From Dicyema japonicum (taxonomy: Eukaryota > Dicyemida > Rhombozoa > Dicyemidae), in assembly GCA_011109175.1 (NCBI GenBank), contig RDEW01000038.1, forward strand, positions 69,616 through 133,615: DNA of 64,000 nucleotides. Reading direction: 5' to 3'. Below the pieces are notes generated by a model that did not search any database, was not told where the DNA came from, and saw only the letters and a program-made list of their open reading frames with translations. Within the stretch, counting starts at the first letter, position 1. The number at the start of each line of letters is the position of its first letter. Shown here piece after piece: positions 33,955-44,899 of this stretch. Position numbers and translations under genes: made by a program.

Positions 33955-34895
33955 TACGCAGACGACTTAATAATTGCAACACGCAACCGATCGACGCAAG
34001 TTGCAACCTCTAATTCCTAGGCGAGAGTGAACACCTACTATGATTGGTTGACTGCTAACCGACTAACTATTTCTGTCGAAAAATCAATATGTGCACTTTC
34101 ACTTCAGACCGTCGTTCAAAAAGAAGATCCAAGAATTTTAATTGGTTCTGTCCAGATTCCGGTAACAAGTCTCCTTTAATTCTTGGGTTAATGTTCGACA
34201 GGTATTGAATTTAACTCACATGCGAAGAAAGTCCTCACTAAAGGCCTGAAGAAGTGAATGTTGTACGCCCGCTTGTCCAGAGGACTCCTTTGAATTTGGA
34301 TGCTTCTGTTGAAAAACTCATCGGCAAACTATCGCCCCAGCTGTGGAGTATGCCTCTGTTGCATGGAGATTCGCGTTATCAGAGAATACGCTCCACAGAA
34401 TCAATTCAATATACCAGAAGCTATATTTATAATGGGCCCTCACTTTGGATCAACGGTTAATCCCCTACTCACGGAAACAATGGAAAACCACGTGGATGCC
34501 TTGTTGATTGTGGGAACTGGATACCTAACTGTTTTGACGTTTTTTTGGTTTTTTTCCTGATGATCCCGGGGTTCTAAATAATAATAATCCTGGTAGCATA
34601 GTTTCTTATATGTATGGGCCTCTTGGGAACCGTCCATATCTTGGAAAAATTTGAGGAAGATCGATGAAATGCAAAAGAGGGCTTTCAGAGTTACGAAGCG
34701 GTGGATTTGTGAGGAACATCGAACCGGGCAGACTTCTCTAGAGGCTCTTATCTTATTTCAGCTAGCCGCCAAGTACGGTCATACGCGGGCACGAAGGATA
34801 AACACCGGACCAAGATGAGGTCATACTGGAACACATCAAGATCACGCGATAATTAGTTTGGTTTTACCTTGGTTTTGGGATGTTAAATAAATAGT
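33955..34895 (+). pseudogene. Jockey-type LINE (RT end to tail), interrupted
   Basis: SYADDLIIATRNRSTQVAT (YADD box), WLTANRLTISVEKS, KVLTKGLKK; then 34440-34570 contains a SINE-P-like piece (GATTGTGGGAACTGGATACC). After it the Jockey C-terminus resumes (YMWASWEPSISWKNL, RKIDEMQKRAFRVTK) and ends in the usual tail at 34890. Probably a SINE insertion into an older LINE, or two adjacent fragments. Confidence 0.65.
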
Positions 34896-34945
34896 GGTTA
34901 TTACAATCTCTCGGATAGCATTTAGCTTGGGTTCGAATGCCACAC
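34886..34945 (+). repeat. tRNA-like SINE head
   Basis: TAGTGGTTATTACAATC (A-box-like), then CTTGGGTTCGAATGCC (B-box-like) about 30 nt later. Resembles SINE heads elsewhere rather than a foldable tRNA gene. 34950-35254 up to PPIL2 shows nothing else. Confidence 0.5.
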
Positions 34946-35254
34946 GATATTTAATTATCCGAAGGATTTGTTGTGCTCTTCCCACAATGGCGAATACTTT
35001 GAAAGACATGATGCTTTGATAGGATATTAAAATTATTCAACGGTCATAAATTATTTAGATATACTCTCCCTGTGGCTCTAAACAAGGATCTTAATGGATT
35101 TGGAAGAAAACATATTTACCTTATAACTCGTGAAATTAAAATATTTAATTTTATTAACTCTTTGGTCATAAATGTTTAAACTAATTATAAGTAATTTTAA
35201 TAATTTTTCTAAACTAAAATTTTTAATTTAAATTAAAGTTCAGGTTTTGTGTGC

Positions 35255-37111
35255 ATGGGGAAAAAACAGCATCAAAAAGATAAAATGTGATATTTTAATT
35301 AACCATCAACTATTAGGTACGTAACAGCAACGGAATGGACTTCATTATATGGTGGAAAGAAAAAGGAGGAATCAAATCGTACGAAATTTAGAAGGCTTCC
35401 GTTCTATTGCTGTAGTCTTTCACTGAAGCCATTCAACCTTCCTTGCTGCACTCAATCTGGAGTAATATTCGATCTTATGTTGACTGCCTTTTTTAATTTC
35501 TAGGACTGTGATGGGTTTCCTTAAAAACCACAAAATCAATCCAGTGACTGGAGAGGTAACCTTCCTTCCCAATTTGTAGAAACTGAGGGCAAGTGATCTT
35601 ATCAAATTAACATTCTATAAAAATAGCGATGGAGAAATGCACTGTCCTATTCTTTACAAGGTTTTTAACGACAGTTCCCACATTGTGGCTATCAAAACTT
35701 CGGGAAATGTCTACTCTTATGAGGTATATCCCGTTTTTTATTTAGGCGGTGGAGAAACTGAACATTCGAGAAAATAACCTCACAGATTTGCTTACTAATC
35801 AGCCTTTCACCCGTCAAGATGTGATCCATTTGCAAGATCCCACGTGTCTAGACAAACACAACTTTGTAGACTTTTTTCACATTCGCAACAACTTGACTGA
35901 TTTTGCTGCTGCAAGTGATTTCTTTTCGTTATTTTAGTTGACCCCGCTTTTTCTCGTGAGGCTACCCAGAAGAAACTCCGGAAGGTTAACACGATAACCC
36001 AGGCAGTCATGGAAGAGCTCGATAAGAAGTTTGAGCAGGTTTAGGTTTTGTTATAGCTTAGCTACCCACTGAGGACAGCAAACCCAAACAAGAGACTGTC
36101 AAGGCAGACGTCCTCAACAAGACGAATTTTCAACTGGAAAGATGGCAGCCTCTTTTACTTCACGGCCATGGATATTCAAAACTAAGCAAGAAATGGGTTA
36201 TTATTTTCTTTATTCAGTCCTCATCGGATGAACAAGAACTTTTATTCAGAACACTGAAGAAGGACGCACGTGGGTATATAAGCATATCGACGAATCTCGG
36301 AGATCTGAATTTTGAGCTGTACTGTGATCTGGTTCTCTGTTTTGTTATTTAGTTCCCCCGTGCTTGTCTGAACTTTATATTACTAAGTCAGCAGGGTTAC
36401 TACAACGGGTCTTTGTTTCACAGACTAGTACCCAATTTTAATGGTCTGCTGTTTGAGTGATTATAGGTGCAAGGAGGAGACCCAAGTGGAGATGGTGGTC
36501 ATTCTGCTTTCGGGAAGCCATTTATCGACGAATTTCGGAGTCTTGTGAAGCATGACCGACGGGAATGTTGTCTATGGCAATGCTGAGAGAGATTCTAATA
36601 AATCGCAATTGTCTGAATTATTACTTATTATAGTTTCATTACTTTTAAGAATTTGGAGTATTTGGATGGCAAACATACCGTATTTGGAAGGTTCCTTGTC
36701 TTGATAATTTTAGACTTGTTGGCGGGGCCGGGGTTTTGGATAGGATAGAACAAGTGAAGACGGACGAGGATGCTTCCCCATTGGTTTTTGATTGGTGTAA
36801 TTGTAGCAACCCATTAAAATTGAGAAATGTACTGTGTTTGTTGACCCCTTTACTGTGGCCAGGGAAGAGGTGACATGTGCCTTTATATACTAGATCAGAA
36901 AGAAGAGGGAAGATGCCGAACCTAAAGAACAGTCAAAACCAATTGAAAGAGCACAAGATTTAGATAATCACTCTGTTGGAAAATATTTGCAAAAAATGTT
37001 GTTTTTATAGTCATTCGTAGATCTTCTAAGAAGGAGGACTGTGTGTCTGAGTATTTATCAAAACCAAAGATAGTGAATGACATTACAACCTCTTCTTTTT
37101 CTTCTTGGTGA
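35255..37111 (+). CDS. PPIL2: PPIL2, U-box cyclophilin-like peptidyl-prolyl isomerase
   Basis: Spliceosome-associated nuclear protein with an N-terminal U-box and a C-terminal cyclophilin domain. Start MGKKQHQKDKM matches the family's MGKRQHQKDKM. U-box: TKFRRLPFYCCSLSL, CTQSGVIFDL, NPVTGE. Middle: HCPILYKVFNDSSHIVA, AVEKLNIRENNLTDLL, DVIHLQDPT. Cyclophilin: GYISISTNLGDLNFEL, YYNGSLFHRLVPNF, VQGGDPSGDG, GKPFIDEF, YLDGKHTVFGR, LVGGAGVLDRI. Tail: VGKYLQK and a final SSFSSW, matching the family ending DFSSW. About ten introns of 21-30 nt (e.g. 35287-35316). One-base frame breaks occur near 36130-36180 and 36555-36600, mostly in homopolymers, so either assembly errors or a decaying gene. Convergent with EXOSC3. 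Confidence 0.8.
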
Positions 37112-37500
37112 TGATAATGTTATAAAATAATTTTTTTAATGTGTGTTTTATGTGTCAGATTTAGCTGTGCGTAATTATTCGGACCGCTATAATGGTGACG
37201 TGCCTCTATGTCCAAAAAGTCTGCTTGGCTTCATGATGTATGAAAACCCATGTCTTACTTCTTAATAATAGTGCACATTCGCAAAAGAAAGTTATATCCT
37301 TCCAGTCGCTTGTGCCACCTCGGGATCATCAAACAAAAAAAGCATTGTAAACGCGTGAAACTTTCAGCCTGGAACCATCTGGATTTGTAATCTCTTACGA
37401 CACTGAGCCATCCCAGATGCATCAAATTTATCCGCTCAAAACGCGACCAGAAATAAAGATGGTTACTATTTTGCGATTGACTCTAAAAAAATAATTAAAA
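37112..37500. other. Intergenic between convergent PPIL2 and EXOSC3
   Basis: 37190-37262 (GTGACGTGCCTCTATGTCC, then GTCTGCTTGGCTTCATGATG) is a short repeat also at about 9.49 kb and weakly at 27.92 kb. Nothing else recognised. Confidence 0.4.
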
Positions 37501-37502
37501 GT

Positions 37503-38193
37503 TTATTTGACAAGGGAAATAATTTTATGATAGATTATCATAGTAGAATCAGCACTCACAGAATCAACATAAACGAATCCATTAACCCCAATCACAATCT
37601 CATAAGAAATATCCTTCCCAATGGTATCCAAAATCTGACTTTCAGGTGATCTTAGCTCGCGACAAACATATGGAGGCACCGTAAATAAAAATCCATTACT
37701 CTCACAGCTGGCGATCTTCTCGCCGACTACGCCTAATTTAAATCCCTTAGAGGGGATGAATCACACGTTAATTCCGTTTCACAGCCTCGCCCACAATTTA
37801 GCAACACGTGCAAGTACAACAGTCCCAAACCTATGGCTGTTAGAATGAAATGTACGTTTATGTTGGGTCGATTTTTTTTGCTAGTCCCAAACGAATTTGA
37901 GCCCAAGGATGCTGGACCATTGCTGTTTATATTGACGCGAAAATAGTCACCCAAATGTGTCACAATTCCAAGAACATGGTCACCCACCTGGGGAAAGTAC
38001 TGAAATAATTTGAAAATGCTACTAGATTAGATATGGAACGGATTGATATCATGTTATTATCACGATAAACATATCCGGTTATGAGTGCCCTGCAGACATC
38101 ATTAATGTCCTTTTGAAGTCCGTATCCAATCACCTGAGTGTCTTGATCAGTGTCCTTTATTATATCACCGGGAATAACAAACTCATGTGACAT
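37503..38193 (-). CDS. EXOSC3: EXOSC3 / Rrp40, RNA exosome cap subunit
   Basis: Non-catalytic S1/KH cap protein of the RNA exosome. N-terminus MSHEFVIPGDII (VxPG strand), GYGLQKD (CGPGL region), intron 38022-38000 (23 nt), then YFPQVGDHVLGIVTHLGDYFRVNI (human GDHVIGIVT...DIFKVDV), PASLGSNSFGTSKKNRPNI (human [20 protein letters not shown]). Next probable intron begins after NIN at about 37857. C-terminus: LNCGRG, LGVVGEKIASCESNGFLFTV, and GKDISYEIVIGVNGFVYV, which carries the GxNG signature of the KH domain. A one-base shift (AAATTA run, about 37737) separates SSPLRDLN from LGVV, and the segment around 37800-37850 is imperfect. Orthology is clear; intactness is not. Confidence 0.8.
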
Positions 38194-38299
38194 TCACACA
38201 AAAGCAGAAAACGAGAAATTTAATTTTAAATATTTTTACTAAAATTAAAGATAATAATCGAATAGAAATTAAAATAAATCGTAAAACACAGCTAAATAA

Positions 38300-39775
38300 G
38301 TAGATCATACAATTCTTCACAGTCCTCTGACAACCGAGGAGAATTCTTTAAAAATGGTCTCATTGATATGATTATCCTGAATGACCTTAGTTACACAGGA
38401 ACCCCATTGAGGAGCACTGATAGCTACAAATCTCCAATTTAACCTTATGTTTTCCCCTCCTTAACAGGGCTTGCTTCATGGAATTTAAATTATAGGTTTT
38501 CTAGCGACAACAATCTTATCTTCTTAGGTTAAGAGGATTTCGAAGACGCCAGACACAGCAGACTGAAGTGAAAAAAATCAAGAACTTAAGGAAGGTTGAT
38601 TGGCCTGGCTTCAGTAACTTCGTTGACATAGAATTGGCCAAAGTACTTTCATCACAAATACATTCGGTAGATGAGGCCGCAAAAATTATCAATGTGAACA
38701 TTCAAAAGGCTGAAAATTTATTTATTCCTTTTCATCATATTCGAATTTTGTACCTACCCTCAATTCTCGGACACTTATACCCATGAAACGAAGAAATATT
38801 ATGAAACAATGCTTTCTGATGGATTTAAAATCTTTGAAAATTATCAGACAACTAAATAAAGTATCAACCAGAGCATAAAAGAGCACAAGGACAAATGATG
38901 GAGTCATCTGATCAATCGCCCTAAACGAGAAAAGTTCATCCCGTCAACTCTGAAAAACATTAAAAAAATTAAATCCGAGTTGGAAGATTCAAACGAAACC
39001 GGAAAGCCTTTTCCAGAACACAAGTGTTGTATACCCTGACCTACGCATGAAACATTTCGCTGCGATCAGCTTTGAAAAATTCTCGAAACACCTGGATATC
39101 AATGAGCGTATCCATAAACCGATAGGGGAACTTTCCCACGAAATATTCTCAGAGATTAACCTGCTGAAAAGCCTATTCGGGCTATTAAAAATCGGGAACC
39201 ATTTAGTAATAAAAAATTTACTCGAAATATATTTAGCCGTGCATTTCCTACGCTACGCCTCATGAGGGCCTTCGATTTCTTTGACTAATCGCGGCTACAC
39301 AAAAAAGTGCTTTTGGGATGACAGAGAAGTGGTCTACGGACTAAAAGAAAGTGATGCCGACACTTTTGGAGATCCTAATCAGAAGAAATAACTTAGGAGG
39401 CCTGATCCAACGTGTCCAGGAGAGAACCCGACCCAAACAAGCTTATAACGGTGGTCTTGGAATAAAAATGTAATTCAATTTCGCAGTACGTCGAGCCATG
39501 TATTCCCAATGCATGTTTTTCTGAGGCTCATTGATCTCTTGGGTTAATTCCTAGAAGATCGGGGCCGCACAGAAAAGGACATATAGAGTGACAGAACGGT
39601 GGATTTCCTGAAAGAAAGATCCACCACCGACATCTCAAGAGTCACTGATACGGATAAACAGTACGGGATGTTCGTTCTATCGGACAAATTTATGGGCTCA
39701 AGAGAGGATTACCGGCACTGTTGAGACGCGTTGGGATCACTTAGTTTAAAGTTATTTGCAATAGTCTTGTATTAA
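38300..39775 (+). pseudogene. Jockey-type LINE remnant (EN end to tail)
   Basis: Endonuclease end: LIDMIILNDLSYTGTP-like, then FRRRQTQQTEVKKIKNLRKVDWPGFSNFVD (linker, open 38568-38786), DEAAKIINVNIQKA. RT parts are badly decayed (SFEKFSKHLDINERI). The tail at 39470-39775 has YVEPCIPNA and GTTGGGATCACTTAGTTT. The RT active site is missing. Confidence 0.6.
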
Positions 39776-39829
39776 TGATAAATATAAAATTTCTCTCAAC
39801 TCAGCTCATTACAAAGAAGGGCGAAAAAA

Positions 39830-40345
39830 TTCCCGGCAAGAAAGCAATAAAAATATTTTGAGTCACGTTTGACTTTCTCGTGACTTTTGAACAACAAGCG
39901 AACAACGTGTTGCTATCCTGGAAAAGAAAACCCAACTTAATAAAGATGCTCCTTAAACAATAAAAGAATTCTTTCTCTGACGCTAGATTTCCTATATACC
40001 CTCTACATTGAAGCTATCGTCAGCTACTGTCAACTAGCCTGGAATATGAACATAGAAAAAATTCACTTAAAGAAAAATCAAGGTCTTCCAGTCCTCAGTA
40101 ATTATAACTCTCAAAAGTTTTCGTCTCCATAGTATAATCCAACCTCATTCAACCCCTAATAAGAAAAATAATTCGGGTAAATGCTTTCATTAGCGCAAAA
40201 CAGGATGTACTTTGAATCCCGTATGGAAAACTGTACGAAGACGAGGTGGTTGTCGAGAGATACCGGGATTCTGAGGCTGGACACCGAACGAAGATGACCT
40301 AATGTACTCTCAATAGTGATTCTTGGTATTTAAATAAATTTCAAT
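39830..40345 (+). pseudogene. Jockey-type LINE 3' fragment
   Basis: YIEAIVSYCQLAWNMN, then TRWLSRDTGILRLDTERR and a degenerate tail before ATTTAAATAAATTTCAATT. Position and wording parallel the C-terminal region of the other Jockey copies. Confidence 0.5.
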
Positions 40346-40349
40346 TATG

Positions 40350-42280
40350 ACTATTTGGTTCATTGTTATTTGTTTTAAAGAAATATTAATGCGTCAAAAA
40401 TTGAATCTCAGTTAAAAGGGTGCTTGTATTTTTTATATGCGTTCGTCCAGCGATATATCGTTTTCTGTAAGTTCCTTATAGGAAAAAAGAGAATCGATGT
40501 ACGGAGACCATCTCAAAAATTTTCCGGAAGGTGATGTGATAGTCGTTATTCATGAGATAATAGGAATGATTAAGTTTACTATTACAAAAATAATTAAATT
40601 TTGTCAGATTATAGTTACTCAAATTCTCTAGAAACTATAATGAACGTGTCTAGACACATTGTGACGTTTTTTAGAATGTAAAGAAATTAAAACATAAAAA
40701 ATAAATGCTCATAAAAGTACAATAGTAATGTGGGTCAGCCATGACTATCATTAAATACGGGAGAACGGGGCTTTCATAACGACTGCGAATAGCAATTTTC
40801 TGAGGAGATATCCACTGTCTCCTTGCACTTGGAGGATGATTTGTTATTAATGTCTCTGTTTATGTTTTGAGTAAAATAATATTCAATTAAATAAGAGCGA
40901 TTTTTTTAGAGTTATGGCCACTAATTTATGTAGGAAATAACATCGAGGATAAGGAACTACCTTCCTAGTGTTTTTGAAACTCCTCAGCTAAATATACAGA
41001 AGAAATAAGTAATAAGCATTTTTAAGTGCACCATAGTACTTAAAAAACATGTGCAACCCAAAGCACAATATTGAATGACAGTCTCTTTTACACTCCTCGA
41101 TTGTTGATCTCGTATAGTCCAGATCGTATGCGGTTTTCAATATTGGGTATAATAATTCAGCCCTTCTACCAAGAAGTAGTAATGTTTCCATTACTCATCT
41201 CAGCTAGAACTCACATTTTATTAAAGAAGTAAAGAGCTGTTGTGCTAATTAATTTGAGAAATCAGTGTTCTTAACTTTTTCTTTTTTTGTTTGCGTCTAT
41301 GTCCCTGAGCAATTCAGTTCATGATGAATCATTGATGCCGGGGTCACTCAATGATCCCATGTTGAGTGTGGTTGCTCTAGATAATTTAAGAATTGATTTT
41401 TTCAGAATAACAAAGAACACAATTGAATTTTGTCTATAAAATTTTAAGTACCCAAAAATCAAAAACCAAATAGTATCTTTATCACCAAGGCAATGGCAGC
41501 ATAAAAGCATATTTTTTATATAGTTGAGCATTCAGTATCTTATACATACAATGAATCCACGCAAATTGGACATTTTTTTGTAATTTTGTGGCCAATTTGA
41601 AAAAAAATAAAATCAATAATTCTGAAAAAATCCACGCAGCTGGCTTCCTCAATTAACATTTGTTTCTTTGTTAAATAATTGTCTTTAAAAAAATTTATAT
41701 TTAAAAAATTAACAAAGTATTTTTTAGAAAATTTCATTATTTGATGTCTTCAATGTTAAAAATCTTCAACTTTTAAAGGATCGAAAATTGTTCTTTCGAT
41801 TGCTGCATTATTAGTATCAATTTCATGATTTTCGTTGTTTGAGTTAATCAAAACTCTGAAACTATTCCTGATTGTCTCGCAAGATGCGTCCTCCCCAGCC
41901 ATTTAAAAACACCGTATCGTTTAAAGTCAATTTATGTAAGAATTGTATACCGAAGTAATATGAGTTTCCAATAAGTCCGTCAAATAAAGTCGCTTGCGTC
42001 TGGTAAAACAAGTTTCGAAATTTTTGATAATTTCAACATCCACGGGTTTGTGCAAGGCAATGGTCAACCACCAAGAAAATTGATCTTTCGATATGATACC
42101 TTTAGACTCTACTATCTATCAACTTCTCTTCAAGCTTCAGACACTTTGGTTTGTGCTAAAAGGACGACAAAATACGGTTGATATTTTTTTAGAATCTTTC
42201 AAAATAGTGGCTTTCTTCAGTAAAAGATTATTTATTGTTTTTCTCGATATCTTATTTCGAAACAAGTGGGAGAATATTTC
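40350..42280. other. No gene established; diverged SINE-T at 41150-41350
   Basis: 41150-41350 resembles SINE-T reversed (ACTCACATTTTATTAAAGAA, GAGCTGTTGTGCTAATTAAT, a T-rich run, ATGAATCATTGATGCCGGGG). On the minus strand 41898-41755 reads MAGEDASCETIRNSFRV to VEDF and stop, and further upstream (42080-41930) HKPVDVEIIKNFETCFTRRK reads openly. These could be exons of an unidentified small gene, but no mini-intron joined them convincingly. Confidence 0.3.
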
Positions 42281-42284
42281 ACCT

Positions 42285-42405
42285 AAACAATTTATTACGC
42301 AACAAACAATCAAGATAATCAGCTGAAATAATTGAGTGGGTGTTTCCCATGACAACTGCCAGAGAAATCATTTGGAATAGCCACTCGGTTACCCGACGCT
42401 CGTTA
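42285..42405 (-). repeat. Hairpin-bearing short repeat, copy
   Basis: Reverse complement of the 50225-50345 repeat: reversed it reads GTGGCTATTCCAAATGATTT, CTCTGGCAGTTGTCATGGGA, AACACCCACTCAATTATTTC, then GATTGTTTGTTGCGTAATAA. Confidence 0.6.
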
Positions 42406-42602
42406 CTCACTTTTGTAATCATAGACCCAAGCGATCATAGAATGGAAACCGTCTTCGCCGAAAACTGCGCGCTTCACGACGACAACGGCGAGGATTCACT
42501 GTCTTAAATTAAATTAATTCCAAAGACCACTGTTAAACCGAAAAAATTAACTAATATTTAATTTTTTTTATTTTTAAGTTATATTAATAAAAATTATTTT
42601 CT

Positions 42603-43385
42603 ATGGTTTCTTCATTGCATGAAAAATATGATATAAAGTTACTTATCAAAGTTGCATTTAATTGTGAAAGATTTGATGGTAGTGGATTAAAAATATATCC
42701 CAGATGTCTTCCAGCTGTTGACTGCATTACTCCCAAAAGAGTTCAAAGGACAGTTGGATTATGATTTAAGGGAGATTTTCGTTACGACGATAAAAAAACT
42801 AGTGATTCCACTTAAAAATTCATTACGAATTCTTGAATCTGATAATTCAATAACTGATCCTATCTACATCGCAACGGTGGCGGAGGTCATTGAATTAGTA
42901 TTTTGTTCATTCCTGGTAGTGTCGTCTGCGGTTGGATGCATATTGCACGTTTGCCTGTCAGAAAGCTGCTTTATTGGTAGAAAACGCTACTTCCGCAGAA
43001 TCGTCAGTGATTTATTACAAAATGTAGGAATCTGTCACATTATAGGATTGGGGACCATTCACGTCACTTGGCGGAGATGAGACATAGCCCTGAAAACGTT
43101 GAACAGAGTAAACAAGCTTATTCCAAAGCCCTGGAACACTCAAAATCAATCCCACAATACGGGACTCTTCGATTGGGCCTAATTCTTAATTATTCGGTTT
43201 TCTGCTACGACATCTTGAACGACGAGGACATGGCGATAAAACTAGTCAAAGAGCCAGTAGAGGACGTTTTCACAGGCAACATCACGGAAAAACCTAAAAT
43301 TTCCATTACAACCGAACAACTACGTATCCTCGAACAACTAAAAGACAATTTAACCCTTTGGACTCAAAAAAATAATAAAAATTAG
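42603..43385 (+). CDS. YWHA: Divergent 14-3-3 protein
   Basis: Phosphoserine/threonine-binding adaptor. Exons 42603-42678, 42704-42897, 42920-43023 and 43046-43385 (introns 25, 22 and 22 nt) join in frame to 237 residues, close to the usual 245. Signatures: GDHSRHLAEM (usual GDYYRYLAEV), LRLGLILNYSVFCYDIL (usual IRLGLALNYSVFYYEI), and LEQLKDNLTLWT (usual LRDNLTLWT). The third-helix motif is IKKLVIPLKNSLR where YKNVVGARRSSWR is usual. Aligned to 14-3-3 zeta, Lys49 and Arg127 are kept, Arg56 becomes Lys and Tyr128 becomes His. These pocket changes, and the degenerate AELDTL region (PVEDVFTGNI), suggest altered ligand preference; this is inference. The 3' end faces TOMM40 33 bp away. Confidence 0.87.
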
Positions 43386-43418
43386 TTGATTTAATAAACA
43401 AAGAAGAAATAACATAAA

Positions 43419-44418
43419 TCAGCCTAAAACCAAGCCGAAGCCAAAATGGTATTTGCTCGTCATATGTGAGAGTACAGCGGAGAAGACCAATGTGAATGGC
43501 ATCGGAGACAGCTTCTTCTCCATTGTAGCCCCAACAGTCATTTCGGTATCAACCAGGCCTAAATTCTATGACTAACACAACCTTTGAAAACATAATCTGA
43601 CTTAGCATCCTCCACCTGATATACCAGGGATGTCCGTGAGTCCTTGGATCGCATCGAGGACTCGTGCATAAGTCCCACATGTACAGAATCGGCCAGTTTG
43701 GTAAAATAGGAAAATTGGTATGCCCCAACTAAGGGACTAATAACCCCCGAAATGTACCAAGATGGTGCTAAAGTCACAAAGCATAAATACCAGTATATTT
43801 GAGAGCAAAGGAGGGGATAAGAGAGGGAGCCATGGGGGAACTGGGGTACCTATAGAGCCCCCTCGACTCCCGCAAAAACACGACCAAACATTTTAAGCAT
43901 ACACTGTCCAATCAGAGTTCCCCGTCCGTTAACGACATCAATGTCCCCAGCTGCTGCTGTGAGAGAAACGTAGGGATTTCTATACTCAGCCGAATACTGG
44001 ACAGTAAGCCAGCGGTATTTCTCAACCTAAAACTCAGCCCTTTCTTATTTACCAAAGCCATAAGTCGCAATTTAACATTAGAAGTCAGTTGGTGGATAAT
44101 ATTCGCACTCAAGTCACCGGATGGGGACATTTCCCCAACAAGCACTGGGTAGGCCTCAGTGGGAGATATTTGTTTGGTCCCAACATATGTGGAACCAAAT
44201 TTATAGCCCGTATTTTTCCCACTACTCATGATAAAGGAGTGACTCAGTTGAAAATGGTTGCTCAATCCTTTATTTGCGATAAGTTTAAATCCCTCAAAAA
44301 TATTAGGCGTTATTTCTGGGAATTTATACAACATGGAACCTTTGTTTCTTCTGTTTATTTCCTCAAAAGTACAAGGTCCGGAAGAAACATCAAAATCGCT
44401 TTGGCCACCAAAAGACAT
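43419..44418 (-). CDS. TOMM40: TOMM40, mitochondrial outer-membrane import channel
   Basis: Beta-barrel pore of the TOM complex. Start at 44418 (MSFGGQSDFD), then PCTFEEINRR (family GTFEECHRK), FEGFKLIANKGLSNHFQLSH (family KGLSNHFQVNH), FGSTYVGTKQISPTEAYPVLVG (family [22 protein letters not shown]), IIHQLTSNVKLR. Second half: WLTVQYSAEYRNPYV, AAGDIDVVNGRGTLIG, ALKYT | APSWYISGVI (intron 43790-43768), DSVHVGLMHESSMRSKDSRTSLVYQVE, VFKG | GLVDTEMTVGATMEKKLSPM (intron 43581-43559), and a final FGFGLVLG, the beta-signal-like end. One-base shifts are needed near 44020 (after RLRNTA) and near 43850 (after EGAL). The first 367-residue-type N-terminal Pro-rich extension is absent. Confidence 0.85.
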
Positions 44419-44522
44419 GTGCTAACTATTTTCTTGTATTTTAAATAATACTGTCCTAAATTTATTTTTTTAATAATAAACTTTAAAATTTTTATCAAAG
44501 TTATCACGTATTTCCAGCGACG

Positions 44523-44836
44523 ATGCGAACAAATATAGTGCATTGGATCCCGGAAATACATCGAATCACGGTAAGTAGGTTACTGAGATGGATTACCTAT
44601 TGATAGTTTCTTTCTCTTAATACATAGTGGTGATTATTGGGTTTAAAAAATTAAAAGTTCTCAAAGCATCCGTGCTGGCAAGTTCTCTTATACAGTGCTC
44701 TCAAAAAATGCTACAAAATACGAAATTCCACAAGAAAATTCTTGAATCCTGCACAATTTTTCCTAAAAAAATAATTTATGCTATTAAATTATTGATTTAT
44801 CCCAATTCAGAAACCTGGAAAGGAAAGGAAATCTAA
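44523..44836 (+). CDS. Unidentified small protein, divergent from TOMM40
   Basis: Opens MRTNIVHWIPEIHRIT; a GTAAGT donor at about 44572 and an acceptor at about 44628 would join it to VIIGFKKLKVLKASVLASSL, AIKLLIYPNSETWKGKEI and stop. The implied intron (about 57 nt) is longer than any verified one here, so the model is doubtful. Composition (hydrophobic, basic) could suit a small mitochondrial or membrane protein. No family recognised. It starts about 100 bp from the TOMM40 start, suggesting a shared promoter if real. Confidence 0.3.
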
Positions 44837-44899
44837 ACAGTCTACGCCAGATTGCACTAATGAATACGATTAGGAAAATGGTTGTGCCTGATCGTATTT

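Noticed and set aside
44089-44448. 119-codon plus ORF over TOMM40
   Set aside because: Antisense of TOMM40 exon 1.
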